Shown here: positions 15,226 through 25,569 of the stretch, one piece after another
Layout of the letters: every line of letters begins with the position of its first letter
Numbering within the stretch: the stretch's first letter is position 1
Assembly: GCA_027028145.1 (NCBI GenBank)
Contig: JALVJV010000006.1
Location: 1 to 64,000, forward strand
DNA: 64,000 nucleotides
Direction of reading: 5' to 3'
Source: Archaeoglobaceae archaeon
GTDB taxonomy: Archaea; Halobacteriota; Archaeoglobi; Archaeoglobales; Archaeoglobaceae
Program-made: the position numbers and the translations under genes
The notes under the pieces: model-generated
Seen by the model: the letters and a program-made list of their open reading frames with translations, nothing else
Told to the model about the DNA's origin: nothing
Databases searched by the model: none

Positions 15226-17070
15226 CTACAGCTCTATTTCGAGTTCCTTCAGCTTCTCCGGCGTTGGAACTCCATCAACCCAACCTCTGAGCTTGTAGTA
15301 TTCCTCCTTCATCTTGTCGAGCTCTACCACATGCCCCTTCGCCGGTCCTTCCGGCATCGGCTCCTGCAGTAATCTCTTCGGCAGTGTATCATCTTTTCCG
15401 GTGAATCCATACTTGTTCATTATGACCCTCTCCAAGTTGTAGATACTCTCACCTATCCTCATCACATCCTCGGCACTCATGTCCCAGCCGGTGACGGCTG
15501 ATAACAGCTTAGCATAATCTTCGGCACCCAACGCGAACGTCGTAAACAGGCAGTTCACCGTCGAGTTCACGACGCACGTGAAGTCTTGGAACGCCTTCAC
15601 CCACTGAGCCTTTCCTTCTATCGTAAGAGGATCGATCTTTTCCGGCAGTCCGAGTATCTCCGGTGAGATCGTGTAGCCGGTGACGTGGCATCCACCTCTG
15701 TTTGCGGTAGCGTAAGTCAAACCGATGCCCTTTGCACCTCTCGGATCGTAAGCTGGCAACTCCAATCCTTTAACGCTCATCGAGAGGTCTGGAGCACCGA
15801 AGATCTCAGCCAACCTCTTCGATCCCAATGCAAGATACCTTCCGAATCCCGCTTTGTATGCAGTCCTCCATACCGCCTCAACCATCGCGGCGGCGTTTCC
15901 AAATCTGAGATCTAAGCCTTCTAGCACTTCATCCGGAATGTATCCCTTCTCTCTAAGCTCCATGGCACAAGCAATCGTCGATCCCATCGAAATCGTGTCC
16001 AATCCGAGTTCATCGCAGAGATGGTTCGCCTTTATGATTGCACCCAAGTCCATTACGCCAGTTGCGTTGCCCAACGCCCATATGGACTCATACTCCGGCC
16101 CTTCGGAGTAAAGGATCTGGAAGCAACCCTCCTTAACTGCGGTAACCCTTCCACAGCCTATGTGACAACCCCAGCAGGCTTTGTTCTTGATCAGATACTT
16201 CTCAGCAAGAGTCTCACCGCTGATCTCATCCGCTTTATCGTTTACGCCCGTCTGCCAGTTCTTATACGGCAGTATCCCGGCGTTGTTGATTATGTTTACA
16301 AGAATGGCAGTTCCATACTTCTTAAGCCCCTCTCCGGTTACCGGATTCGTTCTGACCTTCTCTATCGCCTCCTTCGAAGCTTCTTCAAACTCATCCGGCT
16401 TAGCAACCTGAGGCCTTTCATCTCCGCCGACAACTATAGCCTTAAGCTTCTTTGAGCCCATTATCGCTCCTACTCCCGTTCTTCCGGCCGCTCTGTGTTC
16501 ATCGTTCATTATACATGCAAAAAGAACCTGATTCTCGCCAGCAGGACCGATGCAAGCTACGCTGCACCTTTTTCCGGCTCTTTCCTTCAAAATCTTCTCT
16601 GTTTCAAATACGTTCTTACCCCATATGTCCTTAGCGCATCTTATCTCAGCTGTTCCGTCTAAAATTTCCAAATAAACCGGCTCTTCTGATTTACCCTCTA
16701 TTATTATCGCATCGAATCCAGCAAATTTCAGGAACGGACCCCATCTCCCACCGGAATTTGCGCTCGCGATCGATCCCGTTAGAGGAGATCTCAACGCCAT
16801 CACGTGGTATCTACCAGATTCCGGGAACCCCGCTACGCCAGTAGCCGGTCCTGTAGCGAAGATCAGAACGTTCTCCTCGCCAAACGGGTCTATGTCCCTC
16901 GGTGCGATACCCATCCTTTCGTAGGCTTTAAGATAATCGTATAGAATTTTTACCGCGTATCCCTTTCCGCCAAGGTATTTTTTGGCTATTTCCATGTCCG
17001 TAGGAACCGTCTTAATAGTTCCGTCGCTCAAGTTGACTTTCAAAATCTTACCCATATATCCGCCGCTCAT
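15226..17070 (-). CDS. aor: Tungsten-type aldehyde:ferredoxin oxidoreductase
   Basis: A 614-residue oxidoreductase of the AOR family, which oxidises aldehydes to acids with ferredoxin as acceptor and uses a tungsten bis-pterin plus one 4Fe-4S cluster. The cluster ligands C299, C302 and C306 (ACWGCHIGCG) are present, with a likely fourth at C507. The pterin-binding region SANSGGRWGP is at residues 103-112, and GPEYE is at about 324. Length matches the family. The start at 17070 is leaderless, with TATA at about 17092-17104. It stands alone between tRNA-Pro and the purine operon. Substrate specificity among AOR subfamilies cannot be assigned. Confidence 0.92.
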   Translation of the reverse strand: MSGGYMGKILKVNLSDGTIKTVPTDMEIAKKYLGGKGYAVKILYDYLKAYERMGIAPRDIDPFGEENVLIFATGPATGVAGFPESGRYHVMALRSPLTGSIASANSGGRWGPFLKFAGFDAIIIEGKSEEPVYLEILDGTAEIRCAKDIWGKNVFETEKILKERAGKRCSVACIGPAGENQVLFACIMNDEHRAAGRTGVGAIMGSKKLKAIVVGGDERPQVAKPDEFEEASKEAIEKVRTNPVTGEGLKKYGTAILVNIINNAGILPYKNWQTGVNDKADEISGETLAEKYLIKNKACWGCHIGCGRVTAVKEGCFQILYSEGPEYESIWALGNATGVMDLGAIIKANHLCDELGLDTISMGSTIACAMELREKGYIPDEVLEGLDLRFGNAAAMVEAVWRTAYKAGFGRYLALGSKRLAEIFGAPDLSMSVKGLELPAYDPRGAKGIGLTYATANRGGCHVTGYTISPEILGLPEKIDPLTIEGKAQWVKAFQDFTCVVNSTVNCLFTTFALGAEDYAKLLSAVTGWDMSAEDVMRIGESIYNLERVIMNKYGFTGKDDTLPKRLLQEPMPEGPAKGHVVELDKMKEEYYKLRGWVDGVPTPEKLKELEIEL

Positions 17071-17251
17071 CGAAACTTAGGTTAACGTGAGAGTATATAA
17101 TAATGATCCTACACAAAAAATTTCGATATGTATTTTTAGTAATATCGGAAGATTTCGCCTATGTCGATCCATCAGAATTCGGTATGGAGGTAATACAGTC
17201 TTTCAAATCGCAAATCAAAACGTTTATACCCTTGCCGTGTAACGCTCAACT

Positions 17252-17494
17252 ATGATTGCAGACGTCTATATCGAACTTAAGGAGGGCGTTGTCGATCCGG
17301 AAGGCGAAGCGACGAAAAAAGCTTTGAGACTTTTGGGTTTTAGAAAGGTTAAGAACGTTTCTACGAGAAAGGTTTTTAGAATAGAAATCGATGCGAAAAG
17401 CAAGGAGGAAGCCGAAAAGGAGATTAAGGAGATGTGCGAGAAGTTGCTCGCAAATCCCGTCATTCAGAATTACAGGATAGTTTGGATCGAATGA
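17252..17494 (+). CDS. purS: Phosphoribosylformylglycinamidine synthase subunit PurS
   Basis: An 80-residue protein that bridges PurL and PurQ in the complex converting FGAR to FGAM in purine synthesis and helps channel ammonia. The pattern IELKEGVVDPEGEATKKAL is typical. The start is leaderless: gtttatac at 17222-17229 is a TATA element 26 bases upstream. purL follows after nine bases. Confidence 0.95.
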   Translation: MIADVYIELKEGVVDPEGEATKKALRLLGFRKVKNVSTRKVFRIEIDAKSKEEAEKEIKEMCEKLLANPVIQNYRIVWIE

Positions 17495-17503
17495 GGTGTA
17501 TTT

Positions 17504-19822
17504 ATGAAGGCGAAACATCGCTATAAGAAGGTTGACGTTCCCTTCGAGCTTTACGAAATAGACGTTTTGAATGCTACCGACGATGAACTTGTTGCAATAA
17601 GCGAGGATTTGGGTTTAGCCCTAAATCTTGATGAAATGAAGAAGATTAAAGAATACTTCAAGAAGAAGGGGAGAAATCCTTACGATATCGAGCTTCAGTC
17701 GATCGCCCAAGCTTGGAGTGAGCACTGTTGCTATAAGAGTTCGAAGTGCTATCTGAGGGAGCATCTTTTTGGCATTGAGAAAGATTACGTCATATCAGCT
17801 ATAAAGGAGGATTCCGGAGTTGTGGAATTCGACGAAGAATATGCATATGTCGTTGCGCTTGAGTCTCACAATCATCCATCAGCAATCGAGCCCTACGGCG
17901 GAGCGGCAACTGGCATAGGTGGGATTCTTAGAGACGTTCTGTGCATGGGAGCTCAGCCCGTAGCCTTAATCGACCCCCTCTTCTTCGGTAGATTGGATAC
18001 GCCAGAAGATAGGATTCCGAAGGGGACGAAGCATCCACTGTATCTGCTCTACGGAGTAGTTGCCGGAATTAGGGATTACGGGAACAGAGTTGGAATTCCG
18101 ACCATTGCGGGCATGATCTTCTTCGACGATTCATACCTAACGAACTGCCTCGTAAACGTTGGCTGTATTGGGATAGTCAAGAAGAAGAACGTTGTTCCTT
18201 CAAAGGTTGGAGGAGTTGGGGATCTTTTCGTCTTAGCTGGAGGAGCTACTGGAAGAGATGGAATACACGGAGTAACCTTTGCCTCGGCAGAGCTTGATGA
18301 GAGCAGTGAAGAAGAAGCGAGAGGGGCAGTTCAGCTTGGGAATCCGATAATGAAAGAACCGCTCATCCATGCTTGCTTGGAAGTTGTCGAGAAGGGACTC
18401 GCTACTGGCATGAAGGATTTGGGAGGCGGTGGCTTAAGCTGTGTCATCGGAGAGATGTCCTTAGCTTCCGGCTGTGGCGCTGAAGTCTGGCTCGATAAGG
18501 TTCCGCTTAAAGAAGAAGGAATGGCGCCTTGGGAGATATGGATTTCTGAAAGTCAGGAGAGGATGATGCTAACCGTAAAGCCGGAGCATGTGGACGAAGT
18601 CCTATACATATTCCAGAAGTGGGACGTTCCGGCTACGGTGATAGGGAAAGCTACAGCGGATAGGATTTTGCGCATCTACTATAAAGGCTACAAGGTTTAC
18701 GAGATGGACATAGACTTCGTGGTTAAGGCTGTGGAATACTGCAGACCCTACGTTAAAAGGAAAGTTAGGGCTATCGATGAAACCTCTCCGCCCTCAAACT
18801 ACGCTAAAGTTCTTTTGGAGATGCTCGGTCATCCGAATGTAGCAAGTAAGGAGTGGGTTGTAAGGCAGTATGATCACGAAGTTAGAGCTTGCACGGTGAT
18901 AAAACCCCTTCAGGGTAAGATCAATAGAGAAGGACACGGCGATTGCGCGGTTATAAAGCCGACGGATTCATGGCGTGGGATTGCAGTTACGGCAGATGTT
19001 AATCCGTGGATGACGAAGATAGATCCATTCTGGGGAACTGCATCATCTTTTGACGAGATGGTTAGGAATCTCGTGGCCGTAAATTCGATTCCGCACAGCT
19101 TTGCAGACTGCTTAAACTTCGGAAATCCAGAAAAGCCGGAAAGGATGGGTGAATTCGTGGAATGCGTTAAGGCTTTGGGCTGGATGGCTAAGGGATTCGG
19201 ATTGCCCTGCGTCAGCGGAAACGTGAGCTTCTACAACGAAACTCCTTATGGCGCAGTAGCACCGACGCCGACGCTAATGGGGATAGGAATAGTTGAGGAC
19301 ATACGAAAAGCGGTTACTTCGAACTTTAAGGGTAAGGGCGAAGTGGTGTTGGTCGGAGAAACCCTTAAGGAGTTCGGAGGAAGCCTATATTGCGCTATAA
19401 CTGGGCAGAAAAGCACGATCGTGCCGAAAACTTCTCCGAGAAGGCTCAAAAAGTATGTAAATGCAATGCTCGAAGCGTTCAGGAGATTCAAGATTTACGC
19501 ATGCCACGATCTATCCGAAGGAGGCTTAGCGATCGCTTTGGCTGAGATGTGCATAGGAGGAGGAATAGGATGTTCTATAGACTTAAGCGGGCTTAAGGGA
19601 GAGGATTACGTGAAGCTGTTCTCCGAATCCAACACGCGATGGCTGGTGGAAGTTGAGAACGCTGAAGAATTCGTAAGATTTATGGCCGAAAGAGGAGTTA
19701 AAGCCTATCACATCGGCTCAGTTGAAGGGGATGAGCTTAAAATCAGGAACCTGCTTTCCATTTCCGTCGAGAAGCTCGATGATGCTTGGAGAAACGGATT
19801 GGTTAGATTTACCGGATGGTGA
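17504..19822 (+). CDS. purL: Phosphoribosylformylglycinamidine synthase subunit PurL (small type)
   Basis: A 772-residue synthetase of the small PurL class, which works with separate PurS and PurQ. It uses ATP and ammonia to turn FGAR into FGAM. The catalytic-region motif [13 protein letters not shown] is at about residues 66-78. Two AIR-synthase-like halves are visible with Gly-rich loops such as [12 protein letters not shown] and [16 protein letters not shown] lies upstream of the start. It overlaps purQ at the end. Confidence 0.96.
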   Translation: MKAKHRYKKVDVPFELYEIDVLNATDDELVAISEDLGLALNLDEMKKIKEYFKKKGRNPYDIELQSIAQAWSEHCCYKSSKCYLREHLFGIEKDYVISAIKEDSGVVEFDEEYAYVVALESHNHPSAIEPYGGAATGIGGILRDVLCMGAQPVALIDPLFFGRLDTPEDRIPKGTKHPLYLLYGVVAGIRDYGNRVGIPTIAGMIFFDDSYLTNCLVNVGCIGIVKKKNVVPSKVGGVGDLFVLAGGATGRDGIHGVTFASAELDESSEEEARGAVQLGNPIMKEPLIHACLEVVEKGLATGMKDLGGGGLSCVIGEMSLASGCGAEVWLDKVPLKEEGMAPWEIWISESQERMMLTVKPEHVDEVLYIFQKWDVPATVIGKATADRILRIYYKGYKVYEMDIDFVVKAVEYCRPYVKRKVRAIDETSPPSNYAKVLLEMLGHPNVASKEWVVRQYDHEVRACTVIKPLQGKINREGHGDCAVIKPTDSWRGIAVTADVNPWMTKIDPFWGTASSFDEMVRNLVAVNSIPHSFADCLNFGNPEKPERMGEFVECVKALGWMAKGFGLPCVSGNVSFYNETPYGAVAPTPTLMGIGIVEDIRKAVTSNFKGKGEVVLVGETLKEFGGSLYCAITGQKSTIVPKTSPRRLKKYVNAMLEAFRRFKIYACHDLSEGGLAIALAEMCIGGGIGCSIDLSGLKGEDYVKLFSESNTRWLVEVENAEEFVRFMAERGVKAYHIGSVEGDELKIRNLLSISVEKLDDAWRNGLVRFTGW

Positions 19823-19827
19823 TGCTT

Positions 19828-20661
19828 ATGGAGCTTGAGGAGATCAGGGTTGCGGTTTTGAGAATAGAAGGAACGAACTGCGAGGATGAAACGGTTAAGG
19901 CTTTCAGAAGTCTGGGAGTTTACGCTGAAGCCGTCCATTTAAAGCAGTTTTACAGCGATATGATCAGGGATGAGGAGCAAAGAAGCCTTTTCGATTACCA
20001 CTGCATAGTATTTCCCGGGGGATTCTCAGCCGGAGACTACGTTAGAGCTGGAGCAATATTCTCTGCGAGGGTTAAAAGCGTTCTTAAAAGGGATCTCGAG
20101 GAGTTCATAAGGGAAGGTTATCCCATCTTGGGAATATGCAACGGATTTCAGGTCTTGGCAGAGTTAGGAGCTCTGCCGGGATTCGATGAAGATAAGCCTC
20201 TAGCAGATAAGCCGGAAATGGCTTTGGGAATCAACGAATCGAATAGATTCGAATGCAGACCCACGTTTTTGAAGCACGAAAACGGCGGTAAATGCGTTTT
20301 TACGAGGAAAATCGGGAAGGGTAAGATGGTAATGTTTCCGGTTGCTCATGCGGAGGGGAGGGTGATCTTTCCGAGGGGTAAGGAGGAAGATTACTTGGAA
20401 AGGTTGAAGGAGAACGATCAGGTAGTCTTCAGATACGTCGATGAAAGGGGAAATTACGCCGGATACCCTTGGAATCCGAACGGCTCGATTTATAACATAG
20501 CGGGAATATGCAACGTTAAGGGAAACGTATTCGGCTTGATGCCGCATCCTGAAAGAGTTTTCTGGAGGTATCAGCATCCGAACTGGCTCGAAAACCCGGA
20601 ATCGCCCGGGGATGGAAGGGCGGTATTCGAAAGCGTGATCGAATACCTGAGGGAATTTTAA
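19828..20661 (+). CDS. purQ: Phosphoribosylformylglycinamidine synthase glutaminase subunit PurQ
   Basis: A class I glutamine amidotransferase of 277 residues that supplies ammonia to PurL. The nucleophile is Cys104 in GICNGFQ, and the His/Glu pair lies in GLMPHPERVF near the C-terminus. The start at 19828 (MELEEIR) is preferred because GGTGAT, overlapping the purL stop, sits four bases before it; in-frame ATGs at 19816 and 19822 would overlap that site. This is the last gene of the purSLQ operon. Its stop overlaps the end of a small leftward ORF. Confidence 0.95.
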   Translation: MELEEIRVAVLRIEGTNCEDETVKAFRSLGVYAEAVHLKQFYSDMIRDEEQRSLFDYHCIVFPGGFSAGDYVRAGAIFSARVKSVLKRDLEEFIREGYPILGICNGFQVLAELGALPGFDEDKPLADKPEMALGINESNRFECRPTFLKHENGGKCVFTRKIGKGKMVMFPVAHAEGRVIFPRGKEEDYLERLKENDQVVFRYVDERGNYAGYPWNPNGSIYNIAGICNVKGNVFGLMPHPERVFWRYQHPNWLENPESPGDGRAVFESVIEYLREF

Positions 20662-20786
20662 AGCTCGCTTAGTCTTTTTATTAACTCATCGATATCTTCG
20701 TAACTCCGATCGAGAACACTCTCGATTTTGCGGACTCTTTTTTTCTTGCGTCTTTTTTCGATAAATTTTAGCATCCAGTTCAGCAT
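20658..20786 (-). CDS. Possible 42-residue basic protein
   Basis: A short ORF reading leftward, convergent with purQ and divergent from 20870. The protein starts MLNWMLKFIEKRRKKKR and ends ESVLDRSYEDIDELIKRLSEL: an aromatic/hydrophobic start, a strongly basic centre and an acidic amphipathic helix. That composition looks more like coding than random sequence. No Shine-Dalgarno site is seen; a weak AT-rich element lies about 26 bases upstream. It is not in a family I recognise, so treat it as tentative. Confidence 0.35.
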   Translation of the reverse strand: MLNWMLKFIEKRRKKKRVRKIESVLDRSYEDIDELIKRLSEL

Positions 20787-20869
20787 GACGCTCGAACTAA
20801 TCGATATCGCATTAAGAATCCTTCGATTTTTGTCGCCAAGCTTTTTTTACTTTTTGCCGAAATTACACC

Positions 20870-21325
20870 ATGAACCCTCGGGAAATACTGAACAACCTCC
20901 TTACGGAAGATGGAAAGAAAAAAGCCGTCTGGATTCTCATAAAATCCGGATTTATGATAAGCTTGGATATTCAGCCGGAAGAGCCTGTTTTAGATAACGA
21001 TAAGCTTTCGGAATACGAGCTAAACGTCTTCGATACGATCGAATCCCTCATTTATGTGGACGAATACGAGCGGGCTTATCAGATCGCGGTGAATGCCATC
21101 AAAAACCTGATAAAATTCGGGAAGTATAAGAGCGCTCTCTACGTCTGCCAGATGATAGGTGACGAAATTCTTAGAAGGGAGATCCTCAGCGAAGGCTTGA
21201 AGTATTACGAAAGCAGAGGGGATTTTAGGAACGCCATGGATTTCGCGATCGCCCTTGGAGATGTCAACAAATATAAAACATACGAATATTTGTATAGGCT
21301 ATACAAAGAGATCTACGATCGATGA
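20870..21325 (+). CDS. Uncharacterised helical protein (TPR-like)
   Basis: A 151-residue, mostly alpha-helical soluble protein. Residues about 55-150 read as helix pairs with the periodic Tyr/Ala/Leu pattern of TPR-type repeats (YERAYQIAVNAIKNLIKFG, YKSALYVCQMIG, FRNAMDFAIALG). No catalytic motif is seen. A T-rich TATA-like element at about 20841-20850 would allow a leaderless message. The 3' end overlaps the convergent cmk gene by 13 bases. Function unknown. Confidence 0.75.
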   Translation: MNPREILNNLLTEDGKKKAVWILIKSGFMISLDIQPEEPVLDNDKLSEYELNVFDTIESLIYVDEYERAYQIAVNAIKNLIKFGKYKSALYVCQMIGDEILRREILSEGLKYYESRGDFRNAMDFAIALGDVNKYKTYEYLYRLYKEIYDR

Positions 21326-21837
21326 AACTCCAAAGCCTTCAGAATTATCTCAACTATCTCCTCCGGCTTGAAATGTTCGGAATTTATTGCCAAGTGATAT
21401 ATGCTGATGTCGTCGATATCGATGCTGTAAAACTTCTTATACCTCCTCTTTTCAAGCTCCTCCCTTCTTTTGGTCTCGTTCTTAACCCTCGCCAAATCCT
21501 TCCCTTCCCTCTGAGCAATCCTTCTGTATCTCACTTCCGGACTCGCGTATATCCAGACTTTAAACGCGTTCTTAACCATCCAGCCGGAAAGCCTACCTTC
21601 AACAACTACGTTATCCTCCCTTTCAGCCATATCCTTCTGCAACCTGTCTATGTAGAAGTCGATGTCAGGATTAGATTCCGCATACTTGCTGAACTCCTCG
21701 AGGGTCATACCCCTCTCTGCTGCGAGCTTTCTAAATATCTCTCCAGCGGAGATAAGCTTAAATCCCAGTCTTTCGGCTAAAAGCCTTGCTACCGTAGTCG
21801 TCCCGCTTCCCGGCGGTCCGGATATGGTTATCTTCAT
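21313..21837 (-). CDS. cmk: Cytidylate kinase (archaeal)
   Basis: A 174-residue P-loop kinase phosphorylating CMP/dCMP. It begins MKITISGPPGSGTTTVA, the archaeal Cmk P-loop with GTT in place of GKT. The lid region carries RYRRIAQREGK, and the Arg-rich stretch NETKRREELEKRRYKKFY is typical. The start at 21837 matches family N-termini; an in-frame ATG at 21846 adds three residues. It is the last gene of the long ribosomal/secY run, overlapping nothing essential of the EMC3-like gene. Confidence 0.93.
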   Translation of the reverse strand: MKITISGPPGSGTTTVARLLAERLGFKLISAGEIFRKLAAERGMTLEEFSKYAESNPDIDFYIDRLQKDMAEREDNVVVEGRLSGWMVKNAFKVWIYASPEVRYRRIAQREGKDLARVKNETKRREELEKRRYKKFYSIDIDDISIYHLAINSEHFKPEEIVEIILKALEFHRS

Positions 21838-21839
21838 AT

Positions 21840-22457
21840 CTACCATCCCAGCTTGATGACTTTTTTAATGACCTGTCCGATGAAAAACGAACATAGCAGA
21901 TACCAGAACAACCACCAAGGAATTACTATTACCGGATCGCTAACGTGGATTAAACCTTCGAAGGGAACGGTAACCATAAACTGACTTACACCGCTGTAAA
22001 ACCCGTGATAACCGTATTTTGCTATATTGTAGATCCTATACCAAAGCCAAACCCAGATGGGAATCGTTACCACGACAGTGTAGAACATCGACCTGAAGTT
22101 CATGGACATAAGTTCAGCCTGCAATGCGTTGATCTCATCCTTCTGACTTTCGAGTTGCTTAATCAAAAATTGGTTGTTCTCCTTAACGGCTTTCATATAC
22201 TTCTTCTGGAACTCCATAACCTTCTGCTGAATCTCCCTCATCCTCTTATAGTCAACCGTGAACTTCTGAATTAGGGTTGAGTATACGGCTGTGAATGCCG
22301 CAAGGATGAATATCACCACGTGAATCGGCAGGCATAGCAGTGGATCGAGCACATGAGATACCGCCTCCGCAAGTCCTATCCTGAACTTCGGGAAGAACAA
22401 TCCTATGAAGAAGGTTGCACCCAATATCATGAAAAATTTTTGGATTACGTCTTTCAT
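21840..22457 (-). CDS. EMC3/DUF106-family (Oxa1 superfamily) membrane insertase
   Basis: A 205-residue membrane protein with an early span, a second span at about 45-65, a charged coiled-coil segment (YKRMREIQQKVMEFQKKYMKAVKEN, read as two parts) and further spans at the C-terminal end. This is the layout of archaeal DUF106 proteins, Oxa1/EMC3 relatives that insert membrane proteins next to the Sec channel. It lies one base after secY, as is common in archaea. An adenylate kinase gene often found between them is absent. Confidence 0.88.
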   Translation of the reverse strand: MKDVIQKFFMILGATFFIGLFFPKFRIGLAEAVSHVLDPLLCLPIHVVIFILAAFTAVYSTLIQKFTVDYKRMREIQQKVMEFQKKYMKAVKENNQFLIKQLESQKDEINALQAELMSMNFRSMFYTVVVTIPIWVWLWYRIYNIAKYGYHGFYSGVSQFMVTVPFEGLIHVSDPVIVIPWWLFWYLLCSFFIGQVIKKVIKLGW

Positions 22458-22458
22458 G

Positions 22459-23961
22459 TCACTCCTCTCCCAAGAACTTTCTCAACATCGGGTGCATTTC
22501 GGTAAGTTGTTCCCTCGTCAAATCTTCGTAGAATGTATAAGCTATGCTGACCGCAAGCAGTAATCCCGTTCCGCTTACCTTTCCGACCGTTCCGAGCATG
22601 TTCGCTATCAGCGTAAGCAAACCGATCGCCGCACCGCCGATAACAGTAACCTTCGGAATGTATCTGCTCAGAACCTTTTCAAGGATCTTAGGATTCTTTC
22701 TGAATCCCGGAATCTGCAGTCCCGATTTCGCAATCTGCTCGGCAACGGTCTTGGCATCCATGCCAGAAGTTTCAACCCAAAATATAGCGAAGAGAATTCC
22801 ACCGACTATGAGTATAGTCGCATCTATTACCAGATGTAGGAGGATCATCCAGTCGGGCATGTTTGCAAAGTATGGTGCGTATGGATTTCTGGTCGGATCT
22901 TTAACCAACGCAGGAACCCAGTCGTATGGACTTCTCACCGGTGACAGCAGATACATCAATCCCGAGATCGGCTTTGAAGTTCCCGGAGCGTATTCGCCCA
23001 AAAACGTTATTCCGTGCTGGTAGAGAATCAAACCCAATATTATGATGTTCGCCTGCAGAGCTCTGACGAAGATCATCGGCAGAACGCTTGCGTATATCAG
23101 TTTTATCGGAAACCTCCCTCTCGCTCCCCTCACGAGAGTGTGAGCCAGAGGGATCTCGACCCTCGTCCCTTCAGCGAAAACGACGAGCAGAATTATGATG
23201 GTCGTAGTAATTAGAGCGAGGATACCTCCATCAATGAACAGGAACGCCAAACCCTTCAACGATAGGAGGTAGCTGACGGGATAGTGTGTGAATATATAGA
23301 ACAGTCTCGGAAAGATTCCCGGCGGTAGTCTTCCGGTCGGAGAGACCCAGTTGAAGAGACCTATGATTATAGCCTGAGATATGCTCGCTAAGATGAACAG
23401 GCTAACTCCACTGCCTATTCCCCACTTCGACACAACTTCATCCATGTATACGATTAAAACACCGCCGATAAACAGCTGGAGGAATATCAAGAAGGATATC
23501 AAACTTACCGGAACTCCAAGTCTATGGGCTAAATCGACGTTGGGTTTAAGGAAACCTCCCAATATCTGCGGAGCCGCTTCGAGTGCAATCATCACGAATA
23601 CCAAAAACCTCTGAACGTCCTCGTATGTGGCTCTATCATCCGGATTCGTTAAATCCAAACGTATTATTCCGGCTCCGACCAAAAGCTGGATGATTATAGA
23701 CGCCGTAACTATGGGACCTATACCCAGAGCAAGGATAGAACCCGCAGCACCAGCAAAAAACGCTCGATATTGAGCGAAAATATCAATGGAATGGGGAGAA
23801 AGACCGAAAACCGGAACGTTTGTAAGAATGAAATAGAGGAGGAGAATGCCGACGGTCCAAGCGAATTTTTCTTTAAACGGAACGTGCCTCTTCGGTCTTT
23901 CGACGGTTGGTATCTTTTCAAAATAAGGCTGAAGTTTCCTTAAAACATCGTTTATATCCAT
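22459..23961 (-). CDS. secY: Preprotein translocase subunit SecY
   Basis: The channel-forming subunit of the Sec translocon: 500 residues with ten membrane spans. Recognisable parts are the N-terminal PYFEKIPTVERPKRHVPFKEKF, the plug region after the first span, and the cytosolic loop AEGTRVEIPLAHTLVRGARGRFPIKL that contacts the ribosome. The start at 23961 is chosen because GGAGG lies seven bases upstream; an in-frame TTG at 23967 is too close to it. It follows uL15 by two bases. Confidence 0.97.
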   Translation of the reverse strand: MDINDVLRKLQPYFEKIPTVERPKRHVPFKEKFAWTVGILLLYFILTNVPVFGLSPHSIDIFAQYRAFFAGAAGSILALGIGPIVTASIIIQLLVGAGIIRLDLTNPDDRATYEDVQRFLVFVMIALEAAPQILGGFLKPNVDLAHRLGVPVSLISFLIFLQLFIGGVLIVYMDEVVSKWGIGSGVSLFILASISQAIIIGLFNWVSPTGRLPPGIFPRLFYIFTHYPVSYLLSLKGLAFLFIDGGILALITTTIIILLVVFAEGTRVEIPLAHTLVRGARGRFPIKLIYASVLPMIFVRALQANIIILGLILYQHGITFLGEYAPGTSKPISGLMYLLSPVRSPYDWVPALVKDPTRNPYAPYFANMPDWMILLHLVIDATILIVGGILFAIFWVETSGMDAKTVAEQIAKSGLQIPGFRKNPKILEKVLSRYIPKVTVIGGAAIGLLTLIANMLGTVGKVSGTGLLLAVSIAYTFYEDLTREQLTEMHPMLRKFLGEE

Positions 23962-23963
23962 AA

Positions 23964-24497
23964 TCAAGCCTCCAGCACGACTTTACCACCAGCCTCCTCA
24001 ATCTTCTGAATAGCTGTTTCGGTTGCCGACTGAACCTTAACTTCAACCGGCTTTGTGATTATTCCCCTTCCCAACAGCTTCACGTAACCTAATGCTGTCA
24101 GATCTACCGAATACCTATCGCCTTCCTTGCTCGCAAGCCCGAGCTCCACGAGTCTGTCTATTATCTCGTTGATGTCGTCAACGTTTATTTCTGGGCGAGA
24201 GTAGAGGAACTTGTAGGTGTAATCGTCAAGCTTTCCTTCCTCCTTAAGCCTTCTAAGAGTCTTTCTGTGAAAACTCTCAGCCTTATACTCCTGCTGAACG
24301 ACCTTAGGTCTCGTGAATCCGTATTTACCGAACTGGTAAAGTCCAAGCTTTGCGAGCTTTATGAACTTGAGATACTTGTGCTTGTGAACTCCAGCATTCC
24401 CCCTCCCTCCTCTACAACCAGCACCTCTGTTTCTCCTGTTTCTTCCCTTTCCGTGAGTTCTCGAACCCCTGAACTTCTTAACCTTCTTTTTCGGCAT
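23964..24497 (-). CDS. rplO: Ribosomal protein uL15
   Basis: Large-subunit protein of 177 residues. The N-terminus is a basic Gly-rich tail (SRTHGKGRNRRNRGAGCRGG) that reaches into 23S rRNA; the C-terminal fold ends in EEAGGKVVLEA. GGTGATC stands three bases before the ATG at 24497. This is the last ribosomal gene before secY. Confidence 0.97.
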   Translation of the reverse strand: MPKKKVKKFRGSRTHGKGRNRRNRGAGCRGGRGNAGVHKHKYLKFIKLAKLGLYQFGKYGFTRPKVVQQEYKAESFHRKTLRRLKEEGKLDDYTYKFLYSRPEINVDDINEIIDRLVELGLASKEGDRYSVDLTALGYVKLLGRGIITKPVEVKVQSATETAIQKIEEAGGKVVLEA

Positions 24498-24502
24498 GGC
24501 GA

Positions 24503-24967
24503 TCACCTCATCTTATACAACAGTTTGTTTATATCCTTTCCGTGATAACCCAAACTTCCCCTTGGGTAGTGCCACTTTATGTTTTTAAGTCCTCCCCTTG
24601 GTGGGTGCAACCTGAAAACCGGCTTTAAGTCCGGCAGATCTTTCAAGCTCGCCTTACCTTCAACTACCGCTTTTGCAAACTCCTCTATGGAATTATAGCC
24701 GGTCTTTTCCTTTACGTATTCATCCGTAAGCGGCTTATCGCCGATCAGTCTGCCTCTGTTCCTTAACAGCATTGCGAGGGTCTCCGCATCTATCTCGCCG
24801 AAGGCTACGTAATCCTTTACGACCTGAAGCATACCTCTGTATGAGGGCGTATCAGGAACAACGACGCAGTGATACCTCTTGTGCAATCTGAGCATCTTCA
24901 GAGTATCCCTTATCTTCCTGTGAACTCCAACCGTTCCTCTAACTCTGACCACGGCAAACAAAACCAT
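24503..24967 (-). CDS. rpmD: Ribosomal protein uL30
   Basis: A 154-residue protein of the long archaeal/eukaryotic uL30 type. The core begins [20 protein letters not shown]; the C-terminal extension carries [20 protein letters not shown] precedes the ATG at 24967. It lies between uS5 and uL15. Confidence 0.96.
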   Translation of the reverse strand: MVLFAVVRVRGTVGVHRKIRDTLKMLRLHKRYHCVVVPDTPSYRGMLQVVKDYVAFGEIDAETLAMLLRNRGRLIGDKPLTDEYVKEKTGYNSIEEFAKAVVEGKASLKDLPDLKPVFRLHPPRGGLKNIKWHYPRGSLGYHGKDINKLLYKMR

Positions 24968-24972
24968 CGCTA

Positions 24973-25569
24973 TCACCTCTTTACGAACATCGTCTGCCTC
25001 AAAGCCTCGTAAGTTGCCTTTGCGAAGTTTATCGTCGTTTTCGTCTGCCCTCTCGTGAAAGTCCAGACATCCCTTACTCCAGCCAACTCCAAAACCTTCT
25101 TAGCTACTTTTCCGGCAACTATTCCCAATCCTCTCGGGCCGGGAATAAGCGTAACCCTAACGCTTCCCGCTGAGCCTGTGACTTTGAACGGAATCGAATG
25201 CGGCTCTCCGCAACCGCATTCCCAAGAACCGCAGCCCCTGTTTACTTTGAATATGTTGATCTTCGCGTTGTTTATAGCCTTCTGGATCGCCGGAGCTACT
25301 TGGGAAGCTTTACCAACTCCTACTCCAACGTAACCGTCCTTGTTTCCGACTACAGCCGTAACCCTGAACTTTGTCCTCCTACCGCTGTCTGTCATCCTCT
25401 GCACCATCGAAATCTCAAGAACCTCATCCTCCAAATCCGGAAGCAGTATATCTACGATCTCTGGCTCCTTCAACGGCAATCCGCTCGCCAAAGCTTCATC
25501 GATGGTCTTGATCTTTCCTTCGGCAACCAACTTACCCAACCTCGTCCTCGGAACCCAATCCTCTGTCAT
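24973..25569 (-). CDS. rpsE: Ribosomal protein uS5
   Basis: Small-subunit protein of 198 residues, important for decoding accuracy. The double-stranded RNA-binding region holds [17 protein letters not shown], and the C-terminal fold holds [18 protein letters not shown]. The two Cys-rich segments [12 protein letters not shown] are typical of archaeal forms. GGTGG precedes the start. It overlaps the end of uL18 by four bases. Confidence 0.97.
   Translation of the reverse strand: MTEDWVPRTRLGKLVAEGKIKTIDEALASGLPLKEPEIVDILLPDLEDEVLEISMVQRMTDSGRRTKFRVTAVVGNKDGYVGVGVGKASQVAPAIQKAINNAKINIFKVNRGCGSWECGCGEPHSIPFKVTGSAGSVRVTLIPGPRGLGIVAGKVAKKVLELAGVRDVWTFTRGQTKTTINFAKATYEALRQTMFVKR

Noticed and set aside
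17071-17251. A purine riboswitch or leader before purS
   Set aside because: A TATA box 26 bases before the ATG makes purS leaderless, leaving no room for a 5' RNA element, and no conserved riboswitch core is seen.
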